From NCBI GenBank assembly GCA_037349315.1, contig JBAIAC010000024.1, forward strand, positions 36,691,501-36,755,500: 64,000 nt of DNA, in the 5' to 3' direction. Below are positions 56,215-64,000 of the stretch, piece after piece. The notes beneath the pieces were generated by a model. It did not search any database. It was given only the letters and a program-made list of their open reading frames with translations, and had not been told where the DNA came from. Both the position numbers and the translations under genes were made by a program. Position 1 is the first letter of the stretch, and each line of letters starts with the position of its first letter. The stretch comes from Chelydra serpentina (taxonomy: Eukaryota > Chordata > Testudines > Chelydridae).

Positions 56215-56722
56215 TGAGAAGTTTTTGAAAAGCTTTGTTTTGATTTTTTAAAATTTTCCAGTGTTTAATCAAAACAAAATAGTTTGAAATTTCAAATTTT
56301 GTTTTTTCCACTCTTCCTTCTCCCCTGCCTTTGTTTTTTGCCATTGGCACAAAATGAATGGTGTCTAACCTTGAATTTTGGGGGGAGATATTTCAATTTG
56401 CCATTTTTTTATTTCTTTCTTTTTTTAATTTTTCCTTTCCCAACCTTCATAACTTTTAAAATTTCAAACTTTTGGAAAATTGCAGAATGGTCCAAAAATA
56501 AAATAAAATAAAATAAAACCCACGCTGGACACCACTTATGTTATTACACTCAGTGGCAAAAAGGGAAAAGCGGGGGGTTGAGAAAGGAGAAAAAACACCA
56601 ATACACGAGATTTATAAAATTAAAACATCAAAATTAAAAATCACAAACATGTTTTAAAAGTGTTTCAAAATTCAAATTTTTCACAAAGTTGTTGATTTTT
56701 ATTTCTTTTTGACCAGCTCTAA
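56215..56722. repeat. AT-rich fold-back repeat with an AAAAT microsatellite
   Basis: The left part AGAAGTTTTTGAAAAGCTTT, TTGAAATTTCAAATTTTG and the right part TTTCAAAATTCAAATTTTTC, TTTTTGACCAGCTC are loosely inverted. A pure AAAAT tract lies at about 56496-56517. The end phrase GACCAGCTC recurs in the repeat near 10.41 kb. It is probably a decayed non-autonomous DNA element. Confidence 0.45.
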
Positions 56723-56929
56723 TATTTCTTTCTCTAAAATTTTCTGGCTGAACTTTGTGGTAGTTGAGTTTGCGCAGAATGATAATGTTAGCCAATTACA
56801 CCATGAGCAGATGATGTGTAATCTACCCAACACAGCTCTAACAATGGATTTGGGCTATAATGTTTGGTATTTCAGTCCTCAAATACTTAAACTTGGTAAA
56901 TAAAGGAGAGGACAGAGGGGCAGCCAGCA
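56723..56929. other. Unrecognised sequence
   Basis: No feature recognised. Confidence 0.3.
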
Positions 56930-57655
56930 GGGCCAGATTAAGGCAGGGGCTTTAGGGGCTGCAGCCCAGGGCCCTGTCTCAAGCTGGGCCCCACAAAAAT
57001 AAATCACAGGCAGCAATCTCTGGGCTGCTGAAAGGACCGCTCAGGCAGGCTGCCTGCATGCCGTGGCCCCATGCTGCTCCTTGGGAGGGTGTGGGAGGTG
57101 GCTGGCTGCTGGCACATCTCTGCTGCCCCTGGGAGGGTGGGGGAGGTGGCTCTGTGCGCTGCCTCCACCTCCGACACCGTCCCTGCAGCTCCCATTGGCT
57201 GGAAACTGGCCAATGGGAGCTGCGAGGGTGGTGCTTGAGGGTGCAGGCAGTGCATGGAGACATGCTAGCAGCCAGCCACTTCCAGGAGCAGCGTGGGGCT
57301 ATGGCAGGCAGGGAGGCAGCCTGAGCCCTGCTGTGCCACTGGCCGGGAGCTGCCTGTATTAACCACCCCCTGGCCAGAGTCTGCACCTCACACTCCCCCA
57401 CACACTCCAACTCCCTGCCCCAGATCAGAATCCCGCTCCTGCACCCAAACTCCCTCCCAGACCCCACACCTCCTCCTGTACCCCAACCTCCTGCCCCAGG
57501 TCAGAATCCCCTCCTGCACCCAAACTCACTCCGAGACGCCATACCTCCTCCTGCACCCAATCCCCTGCCCCAGCCCTCTCCTGCACCAAACTCCCTCCCA
57601 GGAAAAAGACTTGTATACAGGGGCCCCACAAAATCCAATAGCCCGGGCTTGAATT
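56930..57655. mobile_element. GC-rich non-autonomous hAT-like repeat with internal C-rich minisatellite
   Basis: It begins CAGGGCCAGATTAAGGCAGG, a hAT-like terminus known from turtle repeats. A strong hairpin CAGCTCCCATTGGCTGG with CCAATGGGAGCTG sits at about 57186-57223. From about 57370 to 57600 a loose repeat unit of CTGCACCCAAACTCCCTCCC, CCTCCTGTACCCCAACCTCC and CCTGCCCCAGGTCAGAATCC types recurs. The right end has GGGGCCCCACAAAATCC (57620-57636) instead of a clean inverted partner, so the right boundary is approximate. Proline-rich frames in it are low-complexity artefacts. Confidence 0.65.
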
Positions 57656-58472
57656 GTTTCCTGCCTTCCTAGACCCATCCAGTGGGTTTTTCATCCAGAG
57701 GATATTTTGATCCCAGATTACAAGGCTACGCAAAACAATTCTTGCTGCTGGTGAAAAGAAAATCATATTTGTGCAAGTTAAAAATTACTTACGTAAGTCT
57801 TGAATTTTCTACAAAAGGAAATGTTCCAGTTGGAAAATTGGCAATTTGTTGTAACTTTTTACAACTACTTTGCACACATGTAAGTGACTACACAAGATAC
57901 AAAACAATGGGAAATCATGCCCATTATTTGAAAGCATCCAGGAGACAGAAGAAGGAATAACAGACTGGGATTATGATCTTACCTCAGGGTAAAAAAAAAA
58001 AAAAAGAACATCATTGACTGCAGTGGATTTACTTTCACTTAGGCCAATTTGAAAGATGAATTAGGCCAAATGGATTGACATTTCTGTAAAACCATCATAG
58101 TAAGATGAGAGACAGGCCCTGAGCTTCAAAACAGAATACTTTTTCTTAAAAACAGAGATTGGTGAAGGGAGGCAGATTTACCCCCCATTTATAGCAATGT
58201 AAAGTAAATCAGGAGTAAGCCAAATAATTTATGCTAATTTTATTATTTGCAGTACTTGACTGAGGCTTGGGTCAAACTAAAATGTAAGTCACTATAGTTA
58301 TGGCGCTTACGTGTGTGAAAAATCCACACCCCCTGAGTGTTGTAACTATGCCATCTTAACACTAAGTGTAGATCCAGCTAGGTTATCCTTAAAAACCCCC
58401 ACAAACTTCTGGCACTGTAGGTTGTGTCTATATTATGGGGCTACATCAGCATAGCTACAGTAAGAGAGCCAC
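57656..58472. other. Unrecognised sequence
   Basis: No gene recognised. A stretch at about 58165-58470 includes GTTGTAACTATGCCATCTTA and GGGGCTACATCAGCATAGCT, which resemble interior parts of the turtle MITEs above, but no clear ends were found. A poly-A run of 15 lies near 57991. Confidence 0.4.
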
Positions 58473-58582
58473 TTTTCTAGCTAGGTTTCAGAGTAGCAGC
58501 CGTGTTAGTCTGTATCCACAAAAAGAACAGGAGTACTTGTGGCACCTTAGAGACTAACAAATTTATTTGAGCATAAGTTTTT

Positions 58583-59236
58583 GTGGGCTACAGTCCACTT
58601 CATCAGATACATAGAATGGAACATATAGTCACCTTCAGCCCCCAACTAAAACCTCTCCAGCGCATCATCAAAGATCTACAGCCTATCGTGAAAGATGATC
58701 CCTTACTCTCACAGATCTTAGGAGACAGACCAGTCCTCGCTTACAGACAACCCCACAACCTGAAGCAAATACTCACCAGCAACCACACACCACACAACAA
58801 AAACACTAACCCAGGAACCTATCCTTGCAACAAAGCCCAATGCCAACTCTGTCCACATATCGATTCAAGTGACCCGATCATAGGACCTAATCACATCAGC
58901 CACACCATAAGGGGTTCATTCACCTGCACATCTACCAATGTGATATATGTCATCATGTGCCAGCAATGCCCCTCTGCCATGTACATTGGCCAAACCGGAC
59001 AGTCTCTATGCAAAAGAATAAATGGACACAAATCTGACATCAGGAAACCAGTAGGTGAACACTTCAACCTCTCTGGTCACTCAGTAACAGATGATTTAAA
59101 GGCAATTTTGCAACAAAAAAGCTTCAAAGACAGACTCCAACGAGAAACTGCCAAATTGGAATTAATTTGCAAACTAGATACCATTAATTTAGGTTTAAAT
59201 AGAGACTGGGAATGGCTGGGTCATTACACAAATTGA
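58583..59236 (+). CDS. GIY-YIG endonuclease part of a Penelope-like polyprotein (truncated, frame open)
   Basis: A 217-codon open frame. Residues 1-11 come from the inverted left arm, and true element sequence starts about MEHIVTFSPQLKPLQRI. A cysteine cluster PCNKAQCQLC (81-90) precedes the nuclease, as in Penelope endonucleases. The GIY-YIG signature appears as VIYVIMC (120-126) and MYIGQTGQSL (133-142), followed by Arg145 in LCKRINGHKSD and Glu159 in GEHFNLSGHS, which are likely active-site positions. It closes with KLELICKLDT and NRDWEWLGHYTN. In the full protein a reverse transcriptase would precede this part, and the nuclease would cut the target DNA to prime reverse transcription. Here the polymerase is missing and no promoter is evident, so expression is doubtful. 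The frame is nevertheless intact, which suggests a fairly recent insertion. Confidence 0.85.
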   Translation: MGYSPLHQIHRMEHIVTFSPQLKPLQRIIKDLQPIVKDDPLLSQILGDRPVLAYRQPHNLKQILTSNHTPHNKNTNPGTYPCNKAQCQLCPHIDSSDPIIGPNHISHTIRGSFTCTSTNVIYVIMCQQCPSAMYIGQTGQSLCKRINGHKSDIRKPVGEHFNLSGHSVTDDLKAILQQKSFKDRLQRETAKLELICKLDTINLGLNRDWEWLGHYTN

Positions 59237-59366
59237 ATCTATTTCCCCATCTTAAGTATCCTCACACCTTCTTGTCAACTGTGTCTGAAATGGGCCATCT
59301 TGATTATCACTACAAACGTTTTTTCTTCCTGATGATAATAGCGCTCCTTAATTAATTAGCCTCTTA

Positions 59367-59665
59367 GGGCTTGTCTTCACTACCCGCCGGATCGGCGGGT
59401 AGCAATCGATCTTTCGGGGATCAATTTTTCACGTCTCGTTTAGATGCGATTAATCGATCCCCGAAAGCGCTCCCCGTCGGCTCTGGAAATCCACCTCATC
59501 GAAAGGTGGAAGCGGAGTCGACGGGGGAGCAGCAGCGATCGACTCGCCGCCGTCCTCATGGCCAGGTAAGTCGATTACGATACGCCGACTTCAGCTACAT
59601 TATTCACGTAGCTGAAGCTGCGTATCGTAGATCGACCCCCCACACCCTAGTGTAGCCCTGGGCTG
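59367..59665. mobile_element. Harbinger-like MITE inside the Penelope copy
   Basis: Left end GGGCTTGTCTTCACTACCCG, with GCCGGATCGGCGGGTAGCAA and TCGATCTTTCGGGGATC inside. CTACATTATTCACGTAGCTG forms a fold-back and the right end is near ACCCTAGTGTAGCCCTGGGC. The interior matches the element at 45.2 kb in reverse orientation. It sits in the 3' untranslated part of the PLE, between CCTCTTA and a GTTGATATGGCA phrase that normally follow one another. It is therefore younger than that PLE insertion or was carried by its source copy. Confidence 0.75.
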
Positions 59666-59843
59666 AAAGTTGATATGGCAAATTCCACCTTTTCATGATT
59701 CTCTGTATGTATATATATCTTCTTACTATATGTTCCATTCTATGCATCTGATGAAGTGGACTGTAGCCCACAAAAGCTTATGCTCAAATAAATGTGTTAG
59801 TCTCTAAAGTGCCACAAGTACTCCTGTTCTTTTTTCTAGCTAG

Positions 59844-60360
59844 CTGACCTGAAGTATTAAAAACAAATTGTAGGAAAACTACTTAACTTTTGGTCATCAC
59901 TCAAACTCTCTTAACAAATGCACACATAAAAAAAGAATCATCCTGTAACAGGATATGCTCTTACCCTATTTCTAGCTTTGTACATTAACATCTTTAAAAA
60001 AAACCAGCCAACCAGCCAAACCCCTAAAGTCTTGCTCTTTCCCCACCTTCATCTTAAATCTATAATACTTGCCATGGTGAAATAAATGATGGACAAACAA
60101 AAAATATTAGTGCTGTAAAGGTAACTTGGAAGCACAGAAAGACTGAGGTTCTTTTCTAATTCAGCACAAACAGGCCAGTCCTAGGAAATAAACAGTGATA
60201 GATGAAGCATAGTCTATTAATTTCCTACAGTTTTTTGCCTATCTGAATTAGACTAATGACCTCACAGCTGAAATTAACCAAAGAGCCTGTGTTTTACCTC
60301 CTTTTCATTTTTTTAAAAAAAACATGGCTATTTAGACATTTATGTCAGCCTACAATAGGG
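59844..60360. other. Unrecognised sequence
   Basis: No gene or repeat recognised. Confidence 0.35.
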
Positions 60361-60845
60361 TCCATGGTGGACTGGGTGGTCTAGTGGTTAGCACCCACCC
60401 AATAGTGGGGGCAGTGGTAGGGAAGGCCAGGCCCGCTCACTTCACTGGGCTCTGATCCAGGGCCCTAAGAGGGTCAGCAGTTTTTGGCCTTCGAGGGAGC
60501 TCTCTGAGTTACCCTCCTTGGTCCTCTGCCTACCACTGCTCTCTTTCTCAGTTGCTGATCCCAGAGAAGGTAAAAGAAAAAGAAACCAAATTGTCAGCCC
60601 CAACTGGGCTCAGCATATACACCTATTCCCTCAGGGAGGCTTCTTCAGCCCCTTGATCAGGAGCCTTTGGGATAGGTCTGTCCTACTCCTCCTCAGCATC
60701 CCTCTTCTGAGCTGGGTTGCTCCCTTTTCAAACCTGTCTCTAGCTGGAGCTTGTTCTGCAGGGGTGGAGGAGTAGGGCTCCCTGGGCCCAGTACTGTGCC
60801 TTAACCCTTTCCAACTCATTGTGGGGTTTGTATACCCCATCACGC
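60361..60845 (+). repeat. Unclassified interspersed repeat (possibly LTR-like)
   Basis: The block starts CTGGGTGGTCTAGTGGTTAG and GGCCAGGCCCGCTCACTTCA and contains AGGTCTGTCCTACTCCTCCT. It ends CCTTAACCCTTTCCAACTCA, GTGGGGTTTGTATACCCCAT. I recognise these phrases together as a turtle repeat but cannot assign a class. The 85-codon frame inside is not a known protein. Confidence 0.4.
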
Positions 60846-61369
60846 AGCCTTACAAAATTCTACGTGGCAACTTGGGGGTGAATATTTTTTTTTCTTTGCA
60901 TGTAAAATCTCTCTTTTTTTTCATTAGAATCAGTTAACATGACAAAGAGCAGGCAAGAAGATGTTGTGCTTGGGCTGGTACATGTTCAGAACAATTTAAA
61001 AATGTGGCTACATTGTATCATGGCATTTGAAAGGTGGGATAATGAGGGAATGAGAACATCACAGACAAAACCCCTGTGCAATACTAAATTTTAGATGACA
61101 TTTTCAAAATGCTTTGTTTTACTTTGCATATTTTTATGAAGTCAGATTAAAACAGTCAGTCAATGATCATTTCAATGCATTCATATATCTCGGGATTTCT
61201 ATGGTCCCCATCACTGTAGCATCTGATGCTTCATAGGACAAGGCTTTAGTCCAGGACAAAGCAGAGTTAAATTTAGGGCTGGTGAATGATCTGGCTACAA
61301 CCTAAATGCTTATATGGGCCCTGAGAAGTTTAAATGTTCCTAGATGTATCCTGATAGCATCCATGTGAG
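60846..61369. other. Unrecognised sequence
   Basis: No gene or repeat recognised. Confidence 0.35.
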
Positions 61370-61490
61370 AAAAGGAAGGGTTATTATCATCCCTATTTTA
61401 CAGATGAGCAATTGAGGAACAGAGAGATTAAGTGATCTTCCCCTGGTCAGACAGGATTTAAACTGAGTGCTTTTACTGCAAGACCATCCT
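61370..61490 (-). repeat. MIR-type SINE, antisense
   Basis: The plus strand TTATTATCATCCCTATTTTA, CAGATGAGCAATTGAGGAAC, AGAGAGATTAAGTGATCTTC, CCCTGGTCAGACAGGATTTA is the reverse complement of a MIR tail and core. Confidence 0.8.
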
Positions 61491-63599
61491 TCCTCCCTGT
61501 CTTTTCAATTAGTCATAATATTTCAACTTTCATAAAGATGTCTACTAGCCTTTCTAAACATGTGTGGCTGTATTGACAAGTAAGATTTTTAATTTTAGAA
61601 TAACCATTAATGTAGAAAACAGGGGAGGGTCAAATCTAGGAATAAAATAATCTCAGACTTGGAACACTCAGGAATTGGTATTGGGACTTTCAGAGACATC
61701 AGAAAATGGCAACTCTTGTATAAAAATCTTCAAATAAAATAACGTTGTTAAAAGCTTGCTCTTATATAGATATTAATTCAGTAATGTACATTTGATGTAC
61801 TCTGTGGCCATCTTGTAATGAATCTATGGTGAAACCCTTCTAGCTTTTGAAACTTTTTAGTTAAGCTAAAACTCTTAATCTGTACAACTCACTGTCGGTT
61901 ATATTACATATTCCCACTATCATTTTCCTCTGCATTACATGGTGCTAAGATATTTTATGATCTAATTTTAGCTTTCTACTGACGAGTGTTATTGCTGTGG
62001 CACTTTAAAGCCTTGGATTCTGGAGCCAGTTTTAAGATAAGACAAATAGTTTGGGGCTAAGTGGAATTTGCCCAACATTGCTTGTCTGTTGTTTTCACCA
62101 GACAGTTAATTAGCATTATAACAAGCAACGATACAACATTAAAAAAATCACAAGGATATTTGATGATTTCTCTCCTTCAGTGACTGGAAAGCATTAAAAT
62201 AATGTTCAAAGGAAAATTATAGAAATTATCTCATAGCAGAACTTGCTGTTTTTGAAAGCCAAAAAGGATAATGTCGAGCAGGGTTGGAGGAATGATTTAT
62301 TTTAAAAAACAAACAAGACAACCAAAATCCTATTAATGATGTTTTATAATTGCCTAATGTCAAATGTAGATGTAAGTTTAATTAGTATAATTTGGAAATT
62401 AGAATTCCTTAAAGAGTTGAACATTTCTTAATTTGCCCAACCCTGTTTTCAGGTCATTTTTATTTTTGGAATCAATAAAGCTTTATCTCTTGACTGTTTT
62501 CTAGTATTCATTCATCCCAGAGACCACATTCTGGCCACTGCAGGGAAAAATGGTATAAACACAATCCCAGAGGGCACAAACACAACCCCAGATGATAGAA
62601 AAGTGCCTGTATTCTGGCTCTAAGCAGCCATGAGAATGTCAGCCATAGATTCTGTTAAAGGGGCCAATGCTAAATCAAGGGAGATATGTACATAAATATT
62701 TAGACTATGACCCTTGGTTCCTAGACCTGACCCAAATGCTTCCATCATGGAGGGCCTGCAAAGCCACCTTGACATATTTTCTTGATGGAGCTAGAATAGG
62801 CATAGACAGATTTGCCCTCACTTGAGCTGTTGGACTCAGATTTTCAGGATGAGGTAAACTGGGGTGAGGAAGGTGAAGGGACAGGGACAGGGGGAAGGGC
62901 ACCTGCTGCAAAAATTTGACCCCAAGTAAAGACACTTTTTTAAAATCTCAGCACTTTAGTGCATAAATAAATATTTACTGTTAATAAGACTTTAACCCCT
63001 TAGTTTGGAAGTTTTTGTAACTAAGTCCAAGTGACAGTTCCCTGAGACACTGGACTAAAGTAGCATTAATAGATGAGTTGCATGCCTTTAGCTACCAGAT
63101 GGATATTCTTCTAATTAACATTCTGAAGCTCGTAGTGCTTATACTGTTATTATTTTGGTCTAAAACTAGTAAATGGTCCACAGTCTGGGTTCAGATCTGG
63201 ACTTTCTGAGACAAATTCTGGTCCCTGGCTATGTCCCTCAGGTGCCTTTATGCCTTTTGCCCTTCCCTTCAGAGAAACCATGGAGGAGGTGTGTTGGAAG
63301 AGGTCTCTGAACTGCAATGTGCTCCAGCAATTCCTAGTCAGCATAGCAGTCACTAGGAGACCATTCCTGCCAGCATAACTGACTGTTTAGACTGCTCCAA
63401 ATTATGTGTGTGTGTGTGCTTGCTTGCGTGTGCAGAGGGAAGAAATCAGGCTACCCTGGATCAAGGAAGCAAAGAAGTGGCCTCACAGTCACTTTTCTCC
63501 TCCCACACTGGGTCCTGCACTGAGTACAACTCAGCTAGACCCAGGGTCCTGGTCCTGTATCTCGAAAATGGTCGAGAAATGGAGAAACCATCTCCAGTT
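61491..63599. other. Unrecognised sequence
   Basis: No gene or repeat recognised, apart from a short GT run near 63404-63420. Confidence 0.4.
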
Positions 63600-64000
63600 T
63601 ATGCACCTCTTTCTTAATGTATGACAACACAATAATTCCTCACCAGTGCCATGTAGAGCAGAACAATTACCTGCTGTGTCTTATATATGGCACTCCTGTT
63701 AATACACCCCAGAATGATATCTGCCCTTTTCACAACTGCATCATAATTGGCTCATACTCAATATGTGATCCACTATAACCCCCAGGTCCTTTTCTGAAGT
63801 ACTGCTGCCTAGCCAGATATTCCCCATTTTGTATTTGTGCATTTGATTTTTCTTTCCTAAGTGTGGTTCTTTGCACGCGTCTTCTTTGAATTTCATCTTG
63901 TTGATTTCAGACCAATCTTCCAAATGTATCGAGGTCACTTTGAATTCTAATTCTGTTCTCCAAAGTGCTTTTAACCCCTCCCATCTGGTGTCATCTACAC
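63600..64000 (-). pseudogene. CR1 LINE ORF2 fragment, runs off the window
   Basis: The minus-strand frame (63938-63741) contains HLEDWSEINKMKFKEDACK, PHLGKKNQMHKYKMGNIWLG and SSTSEKDLGVIVDHILSMSQ. This is the C-terminal part of the reverse transcriptase of CR1-type LINEs (usually an 'L..W...N.MKFN..KC...HLG', then 'EKDLGV.VD..L..S.Q' pattern). Further 3' on that strand, ISFWGVLTGV-like residues follow with stops and shifts. The copy is diverged and continues beyond 64000. It would have provided reverse transcription for itself and for the CR1-tailed SINEs, but this copy is dead. Confidence 0.85.

Larger units (their letters stand above)
58485..59831 (+). mobile_element. Penelope-like element copy with inverted terminal repeats and 12-bp target-site duplication
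   Basis: The left arm (58485-58617) starts GTTTCAGAGTAGCAGCCGTG and is the reverse complement of the family's 3' terminal repeat, including its last ~35 bp. The right arm (59720-59831) is the same repeat in sense (TGTTCCATTCTATGCATCTG, GTCTCTAAAGTGCCACAAGT) but stops at CTCCTGTTCTT, lacking that tail. Direct repeats TTTTCTAGCTAG lie at 58473-58484 and 59832-59843. Between the arms are the endonuclease end of the PLE protein and a Harbinger-like MITE. The reverse transcriptase is absent, so the copy is 5' truncated. An inverted arm with a one-sided tail is a known Penelope architecture. Confidence 0.9.

Noticed and set aside
57293..57652. 119-codon proline-rich open frame
   Set aside because: It is a translation of the C-rich minisatellite within a non-autonomous repeat. 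Similar frames exist on the other strand.
1..64000. Window as part of a host gene
   Set aside because: I found no exon-like block with splice sites and a recognisable protein. It could be intronic, but the sequence alone does not show this.

Overview
The window looks like a stretch of vertebrate nuclear DNA, most probably from a turtle, and more securely from a sauropsid. It is AT-rich and low in coding content. I found no host protein-coding exon, no rRNA gene, no functional tRNA gene and no CRISPR array. What can be recognised is a mosaic of transposable elements. The turtle inference rests on my recognition of tRNA-derived SINEs with CR1-like tails, CR1 3' ends, Penelope-like termini, a DIRS element and hAT/Harbinger MITEs of types familiar from turtle genomes. 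No database search was possible.

Layout. 1-7.6 kb holds palindromic MITEs, a CT/CA microsatellite, an old MIR-type SINE split by a MITE, and a MITE split by a CR1 copy. 7.67-8.42 kb is a Penelope-like element (PLE) relic that keeps the RT N-terminal region. 8.8-11.4 kb has a probable LTR in minus orientation, an unclassified repeat, a hAT MITE and a PLE terminal copy. 12-20 kb is mostly unrecognised, apart from a CR1 copy carrying a hAT MITE at 15.6-16.0 kb. 20.2-24.5 kb is a DIRS retroelement on the minus strand: broken gag, RT and RNase H, with the tyrosine recombinase region missing. 25.8-27.05 kb is LTR-like. 28.1 kb is a SINE. 28.65-30.44 kb is a decayed PIF/Harbinger transposase on the minus strand, and three MITEs with similar ends lie at 30.8, 45.2 and 59.4 kb. 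32.2 kb is a 177-bp PLE hairpin. 34.7-35.0 kb is a degenerate ~38-bp tandem repeat. 35.2 kb is a SINE and 35.6-36.1 kb a CR1 copy. 38.3-40.7 kb is an end-to-end Tigger/pogo DNA transposon whose 607-residue transposase frame is broken only by two TGA codons; it sits inside an older palindromic repeat. 49.3-49.9 kb is an old CR1 ORF2 relic. 52.7-53.8 kb holds two LTR-like sequences in opposite orientation. 56.9-57.65 kb is a GC-rich non-autonomous repeat. 58.5-59.8 kb is a PLE copy with an open GIY-YIG endonuclease frame. 63.6 kb to the window end is another CR1 ORF2 fragment.

These parts do not form a pathway. They record successive insertions, several with target-site duplications (TSDs) that I could read directly. 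Nothing amounts to a new biological system. The most useful items are the structurally readable PLE insertions (full, hairpin and 30-bp forms), the near-open Tigger frame, and the DIRS deletion derivative.
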